Source of the DNA: Enterobacter dykesii
GTDB lineage: Bacteria > Pseudomonadota > Gammaproteobacteria > Enterobacterales > Enterobacteriaceae
NCBI RefSeq assembly: GCF_008364625.2
Contig: NZ_CP126604.1
Location: forward strand, 1,240,001 to 1,304,000
Direction of reading: 5' to 3'
Length of the DNA: 64,000 nt
Part shown: positions 1-9,621 of the stretch, piece by piece
Numbering within the stretch: the stretch's first letter is position 1
Layout: every line of letters begins with the position of its first letter
Notes under the pieces: generated by a model
What the model was told of the DNA's origin: nothing
Database searches by the model: none
The model's input: the letters and a program-made list of their open reading frames with translations, nothing else
Made by a program: the position numbers and the translations under genes

Positions 1-149
1 CGGTTTTCACCGTTTTGCAGTATCAGCGAGCCGTTAGCCTGATCCTTAAACCACCACTGGCCCAGCGCGGTGGTCACCAGCGGGTAAAGCCCGCCGGTAA
101 TGAGAGACAGCAGAATAAACAGAAGTATAGCGGGGCGTAACATCGTCAT
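1..149 (-). CDS. kdpC: Potassium-transporting ATPase subunit C, 5' part (window edge)
   Basis: KdpC is the small single-span subunit of the KdpFABC K+ pump, anchored in the inner membrane and thought to help KdpB with ATP binding. Only the first 49 or so codons are present; the gene runs off the left edge. The visible protein starts [10 protein letters not shown], followed by one hydrophobic segment ending near [12 protein letters not shown] and then the motif [11 protein letters not shown], all typical of KdpC N-termini. The start ATG lies 12 bases after the kdpB stop, so it is the last visible gene of kdpFABC. kdpDE would lie further left, outside the window. Confidence 0.95.
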   Translation of the reverse strand, partial: MTMLRPAILLFILLSLITGGLYPLVTTALGQWWFKDQANGSLILQNGEN

Positions 150-161
150 TTGATTCACCTT

Positions 162-2210
162 TTAAACCAGGCCGAACAGCGTCAACAGCAGGTCGATAAC
201 CTTGATACCGATGAAGGGCACCACCAGCCCGCCCAGGCCGTAAATCCACAGGTTGCGGCGCAGCATGGCGGCGGCCGTGAGCGGCTTATAGCTCACGCCT
301 TTCAGCGCCAGCGGGATCAGGAAGACAATAATCAGGGCGTTAAAGATCACTGCGCTCAGAATGGCCGAGGCCGGAGAGTGCAGGTGCATCACGTTCAACG
401 CGTTTAATTGCGGGTAGGTCGCAGCAAACGCGGCCGGAATGATGGCGAAATATTTCGCCACGTCGTTGGCGATACTGAACGTGGTCAGCGACCCGCGCGT
501 CATCAGCATCTGCTTGCCAATGTGCACCACTTCAATCAGCTTGGTCGGGTTAGAGTCGAGGTCGACCATGTTGCCCGCCTCTTTTGCCGCCTGGGTACCG
601 GAGTTCATCGCCACCGCCACGTCGGCCTGCGCCAGGGCAGGGGCATCGTTGGTACCGTCGCCCGTCATCGCCACCAGACGGCCTTCCGCCTGATACTGAC
701 GAATCAACGCCAGCTTGGCTTCCGGTGTGGCTTCGGAAAGAAAATCATCCACGCCCGCTTCGGCGGCAATCGCCGCGGCGGTAAGACGGTTATCCCCGGT
801 GATCATCACCGTTTTGATCCCCATTTTACGCAGCTGGGCGAAGCGCTCCTTGATGCCGCCTTTGACGATGTCCTTCAGGGCAATTACCCCGAGCACGTGT
901 GCGCCCTCGGCCACCACCAGCGGCGTTGCCCCCTGACGGGCTACGCTCTCTACCAGGCTGTCCACTTCCGGTGGAAAGTGGCCGTTGTTGGCCTCAATGT
1001 GGCGGCGGATAGCGTCAACGGAGCCTTTACGGATCATGCGATCCTGAATGTTAATTCCGCTCATGCGTGTTTGCGCCGTGAAGGGCACGAAAGTGGCGTG
1101 CAGGCTCTGAACGTCGCGCTGGCGCAGGTTAAAGCGCTGCTTGGCGAGGATCACGATACTGCGGCCTTCCGGGGTTTCATCGGCAAGCGAAGAGAGCTGT
1201 GCGGCATCCGCCAGCGTTTTTTCATCCACGCCCGGGGCGGGTAAGAAATCTGACGCCTGGCGGTTGCCGAGGGTAATTGTCCCGGTTTTATCCAGCAGTA
1301 AGACGTCCACGTCACCGGCGGCTTCAACCGCACGCCCGCTGGTGGCGATGACGTTGGCACCGAGCATACGGCTCATGCCGGCTACGCCGATGGCTGACAG
1401 CAGGCCACCAATGGTGGTGGGGATCAGGCAGACCAGCAGCGCCACCAGCACCGTGATGGTGACCGCGGTACCGCCGTAGGCGGAAAACGGCCACAGCGTC
1501 GCGGTTGCCAGCAGGAAGACGATGGTCAGGGCCACCAGCAGGATGGTCAGGGCAATCTCGTTCGGCGTTTTACGACGCTGCGCGCCTTCCACCATGGCGA
1601 TCATCCGGTCGAGGAAGGTTTCACCCGGGTTAACGCTGCACTGGATCACCAGCCAGTCGGAGAGAATGCGCGTCCCACCCGTCACGGAGGCGAAATCGCC
1701 GCCAGATTCACGGATCACCGGCGCGGACTCCCCGGTAATGGCGCTTTCATCCACCGAGGCTCCCCCTTCGATGACTTCACCGTCGCAAGGGATAATGTCA
1801 CCGGCCTCCACCAGCACCACATCGCCTTTGCGCAGTTCATCAGCCGGAACGTGGTCCATCTGCGCGCCGTATTTCGGTTCACGTAGCTTGCGCGCGAAGG
1901 CGGTTTTTTTCACCCCTTTCAGGCTGTTGGCCTGGGCTTTACTCCGGCCTTCCGCCAGCGCTTCCGCAAAGTTGGCGAACAGCACGGTAAACCACAGCCA
2001 CAGGCTGATGGCGCCGGTAAACATCGCATTTCCAGGCATATGGCCCGTTCCCATGGCAATCGCCAGGGCGGTGGTCAGGACGCTTCCCGCCCAGACAATA
2101 AACATCACCGGGTTGTGCCACTGCACGCGCGGGCTCAGCTTTTTCACCGCATCCATGAGCGCCTGGCGAACTAATGACGGTTCGAACAGGGCCAGTTGTT
2201 TACGACTCAT
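162..2210 (-). CDS. kdpB: Potassium-transporting P-type ATPase, ATP-binding subunit
   Basis: KdpB hydrolyses ATP and energises high-affinity K+ uptake through KdpA. The protein has 682 residues, the usual length. Visible P-type ATPase landmarks are TGES at 159–162 (its Ser162 is the inhibitory phosphorylation site known in E. coli), the phosphorylated aspartate in DKTGT at 307–311, KGSVDA in the nucleotide domain, and GDGTNDAPA in the hinge. Hydrophobic segments occur near 35–80, 220–275 and at the C-terminus. It lies 18 bases after kdpA and 12 bases before kdpC, so it is co-transcribed with them. Nothing appears damaged. Confidence 0.98.
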   Translation of the reverse strand: MSRKQLALFEPSLVRQALMDAVKKLSPRVQWHNPVMFIVWAGSVLTTALAIAMGTGHMPGNAMFTGAISLWLWFTVLFANFAEALAEGRSKAQANSLKGVKKTAFARKLREPKYGAQMDHVPADELRKGDVVLVEAGDIIPCDGEVIEGGASVDESAITGESAPVIRESGGDFASVTGGTRILSDWLVIQCSVNPGETFLDRMIAMVEGAQRRKTPNEIALTILLVALTIVFLLATATLWPFSAYGGTAVTITVLVALLVCLIPTTIGGLLSAIGVAGMSRMLGANVIATSGRAVEAAGDVDVLLLDKTGTITLGNRQASDFLPAPGVDEKTLADAAQLSSLADETPEGRSIVILAKQRFNLRQRDVQSLHATFVPFTAQTRMSGINIQDRMIRKGSVDAIRRHIEANNGHFPPEVDSLVESVARQGATPLVVAEGAHVLGVIALKDIVKGGIKERFAQLRKMGIKTVMITGDNRLTAAAIAAEAGVDDFLSEATPEAKLALIRQYQAEGRLVAMTGDGTNDAPALAQADVAVAMNSGTQAAKEAGNMVDLDSNPTKLIEVVHIGKQMLMTRGSLTTFSIANDVAKYFAIIPAAFAATYPQLNALNVMHLHSPASAILSAVIFNALIIVFLIPLALKGVSYKPLTAAAMLRRNLWIYGLGGLVVPFIGIKVIDLLLTLFGLV

Positions 2211-2228
2211 GACAATTTCTCCGCAAAA

Positions 2229-3908
2229 TCAGCGTAAAGAGAGGTATTCCGCGACCGGGCCTAACGCGAGGGCGGGGATAAAGGTCAGGGCGCCGACCAG
2301 CAACACGGTGCCCGTCAGCAGGCCGATAAACAGCGCGCCGTGGGTCGGTAATGTCCCGGTAGTGGTCGGTTGGATTTTTTTATTCACCAGCGATCCGGCT
2401 ATCGCCAACACCGGCACAATGATCCCGAAGCGACCCACAAACATGCAGAACGCCAGCAGACAGTTCCAGAACGGAGAGTTGGCGCTTAAGCCCGCAAAGG
2501 CGCTGCCGTTGTTGTTAGCGGCAGAGGAGACGGCATACAGCACTTCACTAAAACCGTGAATGCCAGGGTTAAAGATGCCGCTGCGTCCGGCTTCGGTCAT
2601 CAGCGCCAGCGCGGTGCCGAGCAGCACGAGAGCCGGGGTGACCAGAATCGCCAGCGCGGTTAATTTCATCTCGCGAACATCGATTTTTTTACCGAGGTAT
2701 TCCGGGGTGCGGCCAATCATCAGACCGGCAATAAACACCGCCAGCAGCACGAACAGCAGCATGCCGTAAAGACCCGAACCCACGCCGCCAAACACCACTT
2801 CGCCAATCTGCATCAGCCACATCGGGATCATGCCACCCAGCGCCGTAAAGGAATCGTGCATAGCGTTGACTGCCCCGCACGAGGCCGCGGTGGTGACCAC
2901 CGCATACAGGCTGCTGGCGAGAATGCCAAAGCGGCTCTCTTTACCTTCCATGTTGATATTGCTGTTAGCCCCAAGCTGCATGAAATGGCTGTTGCCGCTC
3001 CATTCAGCCCACATCACCAGCGCCACGCAGACCACAAAGATCAGCGACATGGTCCAGAGCAGGGTGCGGCCCTGACGACGATCGTTAACCACATCACCAA
3101 AGGCAAAGCAGAGCGCGGCGGGGATCAGGAAAATCGCCAGCATCTGCACAAAATTGGTCAAGGCTGTAGGGTTTTCAAACGGATGCGACGAGTTGGCGTT
3201 GAAGAAGCCACCCCCGTTCGTTCCGAGCATTTTGATGGCTTCCTGTGACGCTACCGGCCCCATCGGCAGGAGCTGTTTTGCGCCTTCCAGTGAGGTATAG
3301 GGCGCGTAAGGCATCAGGTTTTGCAGGGTGCCCTGCTGGATAAAGAACAGCGCGATCAGCAGCGCAATCGGCAGCAGGATCCACAGCGTGATGCGGGTCA
3401 GATCCACCCACGCGTTACCCAGGGTATTGATTTTCTGACGCGCAAACGCACGGGTCAGCGCGAAGATCACCGCGATACCGCTGGCGGCCGAGAGGAAGTT
3501 TTGCACGGTTAACCCGACCATCTGGCTGAAGTAGCTGAGCGTGGTTTCACCGGAATAGGACTGCCAGTTAGTGTTGGTGACAAAGCTCACCGCCGTGTTC
3601 AGCGCAAGATGCCAGGACAGGCCCGGTAACTGTTGCGGATTCAGCGGCAAGATGCCCTGCAACATCAGCATGGCAAAAAGCGCAATGAGCCCAACGATAT
3701 TCAGCAGCAGAATGGCGATCAGATACTGACGCCAGTTCATCTCCCGATCGTCTATTCCCAGTACGCGCCAGATCCCTTTTTCAACGCTTCCCGTGCCGGG
3801 CAAAGGGACGTTATTGATCAATCGTGCCAGTCCCGATCCCAGTGGTCTTGCCAGAATGAACAGTACCAATAAGAAGCTGGCAATAAGCAGAAACGCCTGA
3901 GCAGCCAT
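2229..3908 (-). CDS. kdpA: Potassium-transporting ATPase, K+-binding/translocating subunit
   Basis: KdpA is the channel-like subunit that selects and moves K+ in the KdpFABC complex of the inner membrane. From the chosen start ([12 protein letters not shown]) the protein has 559 residues, close to 557 in E. coli. About ten hydrophobic segments and a selectivity-filter-like loop [19 protein letters not shown] are visible. A longer in-frame reading upstream (to 4004) is rejected because it runs through kdpF in another frame and the ATG at 3908 overlaps the kdpF stop by one base (TGATG), which implies translational coupling. Confidence 0.97.
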   Translation of the reverse strand: MAAQAFLLIASFLLVLFILARPLGSGLARLINNVPLPGTGSVEKGIWRVLGIDDREMNWRQYLIAILLLNIVGLIALFAMLMLQGILPLNPQQLPGLSWHLALNTAVSFVTNTNWQSYSGETTLSYFSQMVGLTVQNFLSAASGIAVIFALTRAFARQKINTLGNAWVDLTRITLWILLPIALLIALFFIQQGTLQNLMPYAPYTSLEGAKQLLPMGPVASQEAIKMLGTNGGGFFNANSSHPFENPTALTNFVQMLAIFLIPAALCFAFGDVVNDRRQGRTLLWTMSLIFVVCVALVMWAEWSGNSHFMQLGANSNINMEGKESRFGILASSLYAVVTTAASCGAVNAMHDSFTALGGMIPMWLMQIGEVVFGGVGSGLYGMLLFVLLAVFIAGLMIGRTPEYLGKKIDVREMKLTALAILVTPALVLLGTALALMTEAGRSGIFNPGIHGFSEVLYAVSSAANNNGSAFAGLSANSPFWNCLLAFCMFVGRFGIIVPVLAIAGSLVNKKIQPTTTGTLPTHGALFIGLLTGTVLLVGALTFIPALALGPVAEYLSLR

Positions 3909-3997
3909 CAGAAGGCCTCCGCATTTATCAGGGCATAGACCAGATAACCCAATAACAGGAACACCAGCACGATGCCGGCAATAAGACCTGCACTCAC
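3908..3997 (-). CDS. kdpF: Potassium-transporting ATPase small subunit F
   Basis: KdpF is a 29-residue single-pass membrane peptide that stabilises the Kdp complex. It starts with GTG ([18 protein letters not shown] is the start of the peptide) preceded by a strong GGAGG ribosome binding site five bases upstream. Its stop overlaps the kdpA start by one base. It is the first gene of the operon, directly downstream of the KdpE operator region. Such a small gene is often missed by automatic callers. Confidence 0.93.
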   Translation of the reverse strand: MSAGLIAGIVLVFLLLGYLVYALINAEAF

Positions 3998-4077
3998 AAT
4001 CCACCTCCAGGTGACTTTTGTTGTTGTGCTAACGGTAGGATTTCCGGCGCAAAGATTTCGCAAAAATGGGGAGGGCG

Positions 4078-4100
4078 GGTGTAAAAAAAGTATAAAAATG
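4078..4100 (-). promoter_or_regulatory. KdpE operator of the kdpFABC operon
   Basis: On the minus strand this 23-base site reads CATTTTTATAC followed by TTTTTTTACACC, matching the KdpE binding site remembered from the E. coli kdp promoter. It sits about 80 bases upstream of the kdpF start. KdpE phosphorylated by the sensor KdpD (not in this window) would activate kdpFABC here under K+ limitation. Confidence 0.85.
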
Positions 4101-4306
4101 GCAAAGCCCACAATTTAACTATTGATAAGTAAACTGTTAACTTTTTTGTAACTTAATTACGGCGTGAGTGTAAATTTTTGCTAAACGGACGAAAATAAGT
4201 GGTCGGATGAGTAGTAAAATTACAAACAAAGCGATATTATTTTAGCCAGGTCACAGATTTTGAATTTTCCGGATGACGTTTCCGGCCAACTATAGGGGAG
4301 AAAAAT

Positions 4307-4513
4307 ATGGATCTTTATAAAGAGTATCCGGCTCATATCGTGTTCTTGCGCCGCGCTTTCGCCGTAGTGGCTGGCGTGCTGGCTCTGCCGGTGATGCTGT
4401 TCTGGAAAGATCGTGCACGTTTTTATAGCTATCTGCACCGCGTCTGGGCGAAAACCAGCGAGAAGCCGGTGTGGATGGATCAGGCCGAGAAAGCGACCTG
4501 CGATTTCTACTGA
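4307..4513 (+). CDS. ybfA: YbfA family small membrane protein (DUF2517)
   Basis: A 68-residue protein starting [18 protein letters not shown] with one hydrophobic segment (about residues 17–32) and a charged C-terminus ending in CDFY. It matches YbfA, which lies divergent from kdp in E. coli as it does here. Its function is not established. The ATG follows a GGGGAG ribosome binding site. It is followed at once by a strong terminator, so it is a single-gene unit, possibly sharing control signals with the divergent kdp promoter. Confidence 0.9.
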   Translation: MDLYKEYPAHIVFLRRAFAVVAGVLALPVMLFWKDRARFYSYLHRVWAKTSEKPVWMDQAEKATCDFY

Positions 4514-4535
4514 TACTAAGACTACACATAGCAAT

Positions 4536-4570
4536 AAAAAAACCGCCACATTACTGTTGGCGGTTTTTTT
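4536..4570 (+). terminator. Rho-independent terminator after ybfA
   Basis: An A-run, the stem AACCGCCA pairing with TGGCGGTT and a run of seven T follow the ybfA stop by about 25 bases. The flanking A and T runs would let it act in both directions. Confidence 0.9.
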
Positions 4571-4725
4571 GTCCCTCGGGATTCGCGGTCCGTTGGGTGG
4601 TTTTCAAGCCCTCGTCAGAGGGTTACAAGAATATCTCGGGTTCTTAAGTAATCAAACTGCAACTCCCTAAATATATTCTTAAAAATCATTTCAGTGGATT
4701 ACCTTTTACGCGAGGGCCAACTACT

Positions 4726-4794
4726 ATGCAGCGTCCCTTTCCGCCATCTCGCACATGGGCACCGGTCCCGGGGAAGGCGTCACCACAACCGTAA
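4726..4794 (+). CDS. Possible 22-residue proline-rich leader peptide
   Basis: A short reading frame of 22 codons begins MQRPFPPSRTWAPV and contains seven prolines. A good Shine-Dalgarno (GAGGG) stands nine bases before the ATG. It lies in the ybfA–phrB gap, upstream of alternative hairpins and a 35-codon frame, an arrangement like regulatory leader peptides whose translation controls RNA folding. I do not recognise the peptide. A 62-codon frame on the opposite strand (4686–4874) overlaps it and cannot be excluded as the real feature. Confidence 0.3.
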   Translation: MQRPFPPSRTWAPVPGKASPQP

Positions 4795-4796
4795 GT

Positions 4797-4872
4797 CAGG
4801 CTCTCGTCAGGGCTTGTGTCCACCGACTTATCACCGGTGGTGAACGGTGGAGCGGTTAGCTGCAGGGACCGC
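4797..4872 (+). ncRNA. Possible structured leader RNA with alternative hairpins
   Basis: CCACCG at 4820–4825 can pair either with CGGTGG at 4835–4840 or with CGGTGG at 4845–4850, so the two hairpins exclude each other. A further stem joins GCGGT (4852–4856) to ACCGC (4868–4872) and would enclose the AGGGA ribosome binding site of the next small frame. Mutually exclusive stems are a hallmark of attenuators, but no family is recognised and the folding is by eye. Confidence 0.3.
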
Positions 4873-4875
4873 ATA

Positions 4876-4983
4876 ATGAAACGCTATTTTTGCATCGCGT
4901 TCATTGTCGCCAGCGTACTCGTTGTAAAGAGCGATGAACCTAATGGGTTTGTCGCGTTAACCACGATAGCGCAGGACAAGTAG
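4876..4983 (+). CDS. Possible 35-residue small membrane or secreted peptide
   Basis: A 35-codon frame starting MKRYFCIAFIVASVLVV, i.e. two basic residues and then a hydrophobic stretch, followed by a polar tail ending IAQDK. AGGGA stands eight bases before the ATG, partly within a predicted stem. It ends five bases before a strong terminator, which supports a real transcript ending here. The peptide could be a small membrane protein or a secreted fragment; I do not recognise it. Confidence 0.4.
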   Translation: MKRYFCIAFIVASVLVVKSDEPNGFVALTTIAQDK

Positions 4984-4987
4984 CGCT

Positions 4988-5012
4988 AAGGCCGCCTCGG
5001 GCGGCCTTTTTT
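4988..5012 (+). terminator. Rho-independent terminator before phrB
   Basis: AAGGCCGCC pairs with GGGCGGCCTT around a very short loop and is followed by six T. It closes the small-ORF unit and insulates phrB, whose start is 100 bases further on. Confidence 0.88.
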
Positions 5013-5112
5013 ATTTCATCCCGTCTACACTTCATGGCAAAGTAGTTCAATGCATGCTTTTTCCTTTTACGGCATGCCCTTACGGACATAATGGATAATT
5101 GCCTGGAGTTTT

Positions 5113-6525
5113 ATGCCCACCCATCTGGTTTGGTTTCGCGCGGACCTGCGCGTACATGACAACATCGCCCTTGCGGCAGCATGCCGCGCCAAAGACGCTA
5201 ACGTACTGGCACTGTTTATGGCCACGCCCGAGCAGTGGCGGCAGCACGATATGGCCCCCCGGCAGGCGGCCTTGCTCCGGGCGTATCTGAACGATCTGCA
5301 GCACTCGCTTGCCGGAAAAGGCATACCGCTGATTTATAAAGAGGTGAATGATTTTGCCGCACAGCTTCAGACGGTGCAGGAGATCTGTAAGCAGCACGAG
5401 GTTACGCATCTTTTCTACAACTACCAGTACGAATTCAACGAGCAGCAGCGCGACCGCCAGCTGGAGAAGATGCTGGAAGGGGTGGTCTGCGAAGGGTTTG
5501 ATGACAGCGTGATGCTGGCACCGGGCAGCGTTATGACCGGCAACCACGAGATGTATAAAGTTTTTACGCCGTTCAAAAATGCCTTTATCAAACGTCTGAA
5601 AGAGGCGCTGCCGGAGTGCGTTGCCGCGCCTGCCGTGCGAGGCGAAGCCATAAAAGAGCTGCCTGAGCTGACGTTTGATTACCCTCAGCAGCCGTTTGAT
5701 GAAGCGCTGTTCCCTGCCGATGAAAAAGCGGCCATCGCTCAACTGCGCCAGTTCTGCAAGCAGGACGCGGGCTATTACGACGCGCGTCGGGATTTTCCCG
5801 CCATCGAGGGCACCAGCCGCCTGTCGGCCTGTCTGGCGCTGGGCGCGATCTCACCGCGCCAGTGTTTGCACCGTCTGCTGGCGGAGCAACCGCAGGCGCT
5901 GGAGGGTGGCGCAGGGTCCGTCTGGCTGAATGAACTTATCTGGCGCGAGTTTTATCGCCATCTGATGACCTTTCATCCTGGTTTGTGTAAGCATCGGCCC
6001 TTTATTGGCTGGACCGATAACGTAAAGTGGCAATCGAATGATAAGCAGCTGAAAGCCTGGAAAAGTGGGCAGACAGGCTATCCGATAGTCGATGCCGCCA
6101 TGCGTCAGCTTAATGAGACGGGGTGGATGCACAACCGCCTGCGGATGATTACCGCCAGCTTTCTGGTGAAGGATCTGCTTATCGACTGGCGTATCGGAGA
6201 GCGCTATTTTATCTCTCAGCTGATCGATGGCGATCTCGCGGCGAATAACGGCGGCTGGCAGTGGGCGGCCTCTACCGGCACCGATGCCGCACCCTATTTC
6301 CGGATTTTCAATCCGACCACTCAGGGGCAAAAATTTGATGCGGACGGCGAGTTTATCCGCCGCTGGGTTCCTGAACTTAACGGTATACCTGCTAAAGCGA
6401 TCCACGAACCGTGGGCATGGGCGGATAAACAGCGTGTAAAGCTGGATTACCCTCGTCCGATTGTCGACCATAAACAGGCGCGTGTCGCCACGCTGGCGGC
6501 GTACGAAGCTGCCCGCAAAGCATAA
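5113..6525 (+). CDS. phrB: Deoxyribodipyrimidine (CPD) photolyase
   Basis: Light-driven repair enzyme that splits cyclobutane pyrimidine dimers in DNA using FADH- and a folate antenna. The protein has 470 residues (E. coli 472). The N-terminal antenna domain starts PTHLVWFRADLRVHDN; the C-terminal FAD domain contains EGTSRLSACLALGAIS, ELIWREFYRHLM and GGWQWAASTGTDAAPYFRIF, all class I photolyase signatures. The ATG follows GGAG. In E. coli K-12 ybgA precedes phr; here ybgA is absent and phrB is followed directly by ybgI, because dtpD is also missing. Confidence 0.97.
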   Translation: MPTHLVWFRADLRVHDNIALAAACRAKDANVLALFMATPEQWRQHDMAPRQAALLRAYLNDLQHSLAGKGIPLIYKEVNDFAAQLQTVQEICKQHEVTHLFYNYQYEFNEQQRDRQLEKMLEGVVCEGFDDSVMLAPGSVMTGNHEMYKVFTPFKNAFIKRLKEALPECVAAPAVRGEAIKELPELTFDYPQQPFDEALFPADEKAAIAQLRQFCKQDAGYYDARRDFPAIEGTSRLSACLALGAISPRQCLHRLLAEQPQALEGGAGSVWLNELIWREFYRHLMTFHPGLCKHRPFIGWTDNVKWQSNDKQLKAWKSGQTGYPIVDAAMRQLNETGWMHNRLRMITASFLVKDLLIDWRIGERYFISQLIDGDLAANNGGWQWAASTGTDAAPYFRIFNPTTQGQKFDADGEFIRRWVPELNGIPAKAIHEPWAWADKQRVKLDYPRPIVDHKQARVATLAAYEAARKA

Positions 6526-6535
6526 GAGAGTGATG

Positions 6536-7279
6536 ATGAAAAACAGCGAACTGGAAAGCCTGATTAACGAAAAACTGAACAGTACCTCCTTCAGCGATTA
6601 CGGCCCGAACGGGCTCCAGGTTGAAGGCCGTGAGACGGTGCAAAAAATTATCACCGGCGTGACGGCAAGCCAGGCGCTGCTGGACGAGGCCGTTCGTCAG
6701 AACGCCGACGCGGTGATTGTTCATCACGGTTACTTCTGGAAAAACGAATCGCCGATTATTCGCGGGATGAAGCGCAATCGTCTGAAAACGCTGCTGGCTA
6801 ATGACATCAACCTGTACGGCTACCATCTGCCGCTGGATGCACACCCGGAGCTCGGCAACAACGTCCAGCTGGCGCAGCTACTGGGGATTACCGTGATGGG
6901 TGAAATTGAACCGCTGGTGCCGTGGGGCGAGCTGGCGATGCCGGTTCCGGGTCTGGAGCTGGCCTCCTGGATTGAAGCGCGTCTGGGGCGTCGCCCATTG
7001 TGGTGCGGTGATACCGGACCGGATCTGGTTAAACGTGTTGCCTGGTGTACCGGTGGCGGACAGGGCTTTATCGACAGCGCTGCCCGCTTCGGCGTCGATG
7101 CGTTCATCACCGGCGAAGTCTCAGAGCAGACGGTTCACTCTGCTCGTGAGCAGGGTCTGCACTTTTACGCGGCAGGCCACCATGCCACTGAGCGCGGCGG
7201 CATTCGCGCCCTCAGCGAGTGGCTGACGGAAAATACCGATCTGGATGTGACCTTTATTGATATCCCTAACCCGGCCTGA
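6536..7279 (+). CDS. ybgI: NIF3-like dinuclear metal-binding protein YbgI
   Basis: A 247-residue member of the NIF3/DUF34 family, which forms hexameric toroids with a two-metal site. In bacteria it is proposed to have a hydrolase or repair role linked to GTP cyclohydrolase; the true substrate is uncertain. Metal-site histidines are visible in DAVIVHHGYFW (about residues 58–68) and AAGHHATERGG near the C-terminus. The start MKNSELESLINEKLN matches the length of the E. coli protein; an extra ATG stands one codon earlier and a longer upstream frame is not supported. It leads the pxp genes with a 14-base gap. Confidence 0.93.
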   Translation: MKNSELESLINEKLNSTSFSDYGPNGLQVEGRETVQKIITGVTASQALLDEAVRQNADAVIVHHGYFWKNESPIIRGMKRNRLKTLLANDINLYGYHLPLDAHPELGNNVQLAQLLGITVMGEIEPLVPWGELAMPVPGLELASWIEARLGRRPLWCGDTGPDLVKRVAWCTGGGQGFIDSAARFGVDAFITGEVSEQTVHSAREQGLHFYAAGHHATERGGIRALSEWLTENTDLDVTFIDIPNPA

Positions 7280-7293
7280 TGAGAGGTGTCTGA

Positions 7294-7950
7294 GTGCAGC
7301 GAGCGCGTTGTTATCTTCTGGGAGAAACGGCAGTGGTTCTGGAGCTCGAGCCGCCGGTGACCCTTGCCACGCAAAAGCGTATCTGGCGGCTAACCCAGCG
7401 TCTGGCCGAACTACCGGAGGTGGTTGAAGCTATTCCGGGGATGAATAACATCACCGTAGTGCTGCGTAGCCCGCATACCCTGGCGCTGGATGCCATTGAG
7501 CGTTTGCAGCGCTGGTGGGAAGAGAGCGAGGCGCTGGAGCCGGAATCGCGTGCCATTGAGATCCCGGTCGTTTATGGCGGTACGGGTGGGCCGGATCTGG
7601 GCGTGGTGGCAGACCACTGCGGATTAACCGAAAAGCAGGTAGTTGAGCTGCACAGCTCGGTTGACTACGTGGTCTGGTTCCTGGGGTTTCAGCCCGGATT
7701 CCCGTATCTGGGCGGGTTATCTCCCCGGCTGCATACGCCACGCCGTGCCGAGCCGCGCCTGAGCGTGCCGGCGGGGACGGTGGCTATCGGCGGCGAGCAG
7801 ACCGGCGTTTATCCGCTGACATCGCCTGGCGGCTGGCAGCTTATTGGGCATACCGCGACACCGTTATTTGAACCCGGGCTGGAGACGCCAATACTCCTGC
7901 GTCCCGGCGATACCCTTCGCTTTATCCCGCAGAAGGAGGGGGTATGTTAA
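7294..7950 (+). CDS. pxpB: 5-oxoprolinase subunit PxpB
   Basis: One of three subunits of the ATP-dependent prokaryotic 5-oxoprolinase, which opens pyroglutamate to glutamate and so disposes of a toxic cell metabolite. 218 residues, KipI/allophanate hydrolase subunit 1 fold, with the family motifs [14 protein letters not shown] and [13 protein letters not shown]. Starts with GTG after GAGAGGTG. Its stop overlaps the pxpC start by seven bases, showing tight coupling in the operon pxpBCA. Confidence 0.95.
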   Translation: MQRARCYLLGETAVVLELEPPVTLATQKRIWRLTQRLAELPEVVEAIPGMNNITVVLRSPHTLALDAIERLQRWWEESEALEPESRAIEIPVVYGGTGGPDLGVVADHCGLTEKQVVELHSSVDYVVWFLGFQPGFPYLGGLSPRLHTPRRAEPRLSVPAGTVAIGGEQTGVYPLTSPGGWQLIGHTATPLFEPGLETPILLRPGDTLRFIPQKEGVC

Positions 7951-8876
7951 CGCTTATTCGCGCCGGGCTTTACACCTCCGTACAGGATGCCGGCCGCTTT
8001 GGTCTGCGCCAGTCGGGCGTGAGCTACTGCGGTGCGCTTGACCGTCCTTCGCTGGAGATTGCCAACCTGCTTGTGGGCAACCCAGGCAGCACGGCGGCGC
8101 TAGAAATTACGCTGGGTCAGTGTGTGATTGAGTTTGGTCAGGAAACCTGGTTTGCCTTAACCGGCGCAGGCTGTGATGCGACGCTGGATGGCAAAGCGGT
8201 GTGGACCGGCTGGCGGCTACGAGCGAAAGCCGGGCAGCGCCTGACGCTCAAACGTCCGCTGCACGGCGTGCGTAGCTATCTCGCGGTGGCGGGGGGCATC
8301 GACGTGCCGGAGGTGCTGGGCTCGTCCAGTACCGATCAGAAGGCCGGGATCGGCGGTCACGAAGGACGTTTGTTGCGCGACGGCGATCGGCTGGGAATCA
8401 AACCCTCCGCGCGCCATTTCTCGACCACACAGGGCGTAAAACAGCTGCTGTGGGGAAACCAGATCCGCGCCTTACCGGGGCCGGAATATCATGAGTTTGA
8501 CGAGGCGTCTAAAGAGTCCTTCTGGCGCGCGCCGTGGAAGATCAGCCCGCAAAGTAACCGCATGGGCTACCGCCTGCAGGGTCAGCCGTTGACCCGCACG
8601 ACGGACCGGGAACTGCTCTCCCACGGTTTATTGCCGGGGGTTATTCAGGTGCCGGGGAACGGTCAGCCCATCGTGTTAATGAACGATGCGCAAACGACCG
8701 GCGGCTATCCGCGCATTGCCTGCATCATTGAAGCGGATCGCTACCATCTGGCGCAAATTCCCCTCGGTCAGCCGATTCACTTCGTGCAGTGTTCGCTGGA
8801 GGAGGCGCTGAAGGCCCGGCAGGATCAGCAGCGTTATCTGGAACAGCTGGCGTGGAGGCTTGATGGTAAAGATTGA
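7944..8876 (+). CDS. pxpC: 5-oxoprolinase subunit PxpC
   Basis: 310-residue partner of PxpB (allophanate hydrolase subunit 2/KipA-like fold). Motifs seen: [16 protein letters not shown] near the start, [16 protein letters not shown] around residue 115, and NRMGYRLQG and [12 protein letters not shown] in the second half. The ATG follows an AGAAGGAGGGGG ribosome binding site inside the end of pxpB. The 3' end overlaps pxpA by 14 bases. Function as a 5-oxoprolinase subunit is established for the E. coli homologue YbgK. Confidence 0.95.
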   Translation: MLTLIRAGLYTSVQDAGRFGLRQSGVSYCGALDRPSLEIANLLVGNPGSTAALEITLGQCVIEFGQETWFALTGAGCDATLDGKAVWTGWRLRAKAGQRLTLKRPLHGVRSYLAVAGGIDVPEVLGSSSTDQKAGIGGHEGRLLRDGDRLGIKPSARHFSTTQGVKQLLWGNQIRALPGPEYHEFDEASKESFWRAPWKISPQSNRMGYRLQGQPLTRTTDRELLSHGLLPGVIQVPGNGQPIVLMNDAQTTGGYPRIACIIEADRYHLAQIPLGQPIHFVQCSLEEALKARQDQQRYLEQLAWRLDGKD

Positions 8877-9603
8877 TTTGAACGCCGATCTGGGGGAGGG
8901 AAGCCGCGCTGATGCGGAACTGATGACCCTGGTCACCTCGGTCAATATCGCCTGCGGCTTTCACGCGGGCGATGCCCAAACCATGCTGGAGAGCGTGCGT
9001 AATGCCATTAAAAACGGCGTCGCGATTGGGGCTCACCCCAGCTTTCCCGATCGGGAAAACTTTGGCCGTACGGCGATGGATCTGCCCCCTGAGACGGTCT
9101 ACGCTCAGGTGCTCTACCAGATCGGCGCGCTGGATGCGATGGTGCGCGCCCAGAACGATGTGATGCGCCACGTGAAGCCGCACGGCATGCTCTACAACCA
9201 GGCAGCGAAAGATGCCGATCTGGCGGACGCCATTGCCCGCGCGGTGCGGGACTGCAACCCGCAGCTGATCCTTGTGGGTCTGGCGGGCAGCGAGCTGATT
9301 CGCGCCGGACAACGGCTGGGGCTGACCACGCGTCAGGAAGTGTTTGCCGATCGGGGATATCAGCCGGACGGCAGCCTGGTGCCGCGGACGCAGGCCGGCG
9401 CGCTGATTACCGACGAAGGTAAAGCACTGGCGCAGACGCTCGAGATGGTGCGCGCCGGGCGGGTGATTGCCGTGGATGGAACACCGGCACACGTTCAGGC
9501 CGATACGGTATGTTTACACGGCGATGGCGAGCATGCGCTCCAGTTCGCGCGCCGCTTGCGGGCAGCGTTCTCTGAAGAGGGCATCCTCGTCAGCGCCGAA
9601 TAA
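8863..9603 (+). CDS. pxpA: 5-oxoprolinase subunit PxpA (LamB/YcsF family)
   Basis: 246-residue LamB/YcsF family subunit of 5-oxoprolinase. It begins [17 protein letters not shown] and has [14 protein letters not shown] and [14 protein letters not shown], the conserved TIM-barrel-like metal or active-site motifs of the family, and [12 protein letters not shown] further on. A TTG one codon earlier opens the longer frame, but the ATG with GGAGG six bases before it is the better start. It overlaps the end of pxpC and is followed 18 bases later by nei. Confidence 0.95.
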   Translation: MVKIDLNADLGEGSRADAELMTLVTSVNIACGFHAGDAQTMLESVRNAIKNGVAIGAHPSFPDRENFGRTAMDLPPETVYAQVLYQIGALDAMVRAQNDVMRHVKPHGMLYNQAAKDADLADAIARAVRDCNPQLILVGLAGSELIRAGQRLGLTTRQEVFADRGYQPDGSLVPRTQAGALITDEGKALAQTLEMVRAGRVIAVDGTPAHVQADTVCLHGDGEHALQFARRLRAAFSEEGILVSAE

Positions 9604-9621
9604 TGACGATAAGGACACAAA

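Noticed and set aside
3909..4004. Longer kdpA start at 4004
   Set aside because: The extension runs through kdpF in another frame; the ATG at 3908 has the coupled TGATG overlap and gives the family length.
4686..4874. 62-codon frame on the minus strand opposite the leader-like region
   Set aside because: Not called as a gene because no clear ribosome binding site or terminator supports it, while the opposite strand has both; kept as an alternative to test.
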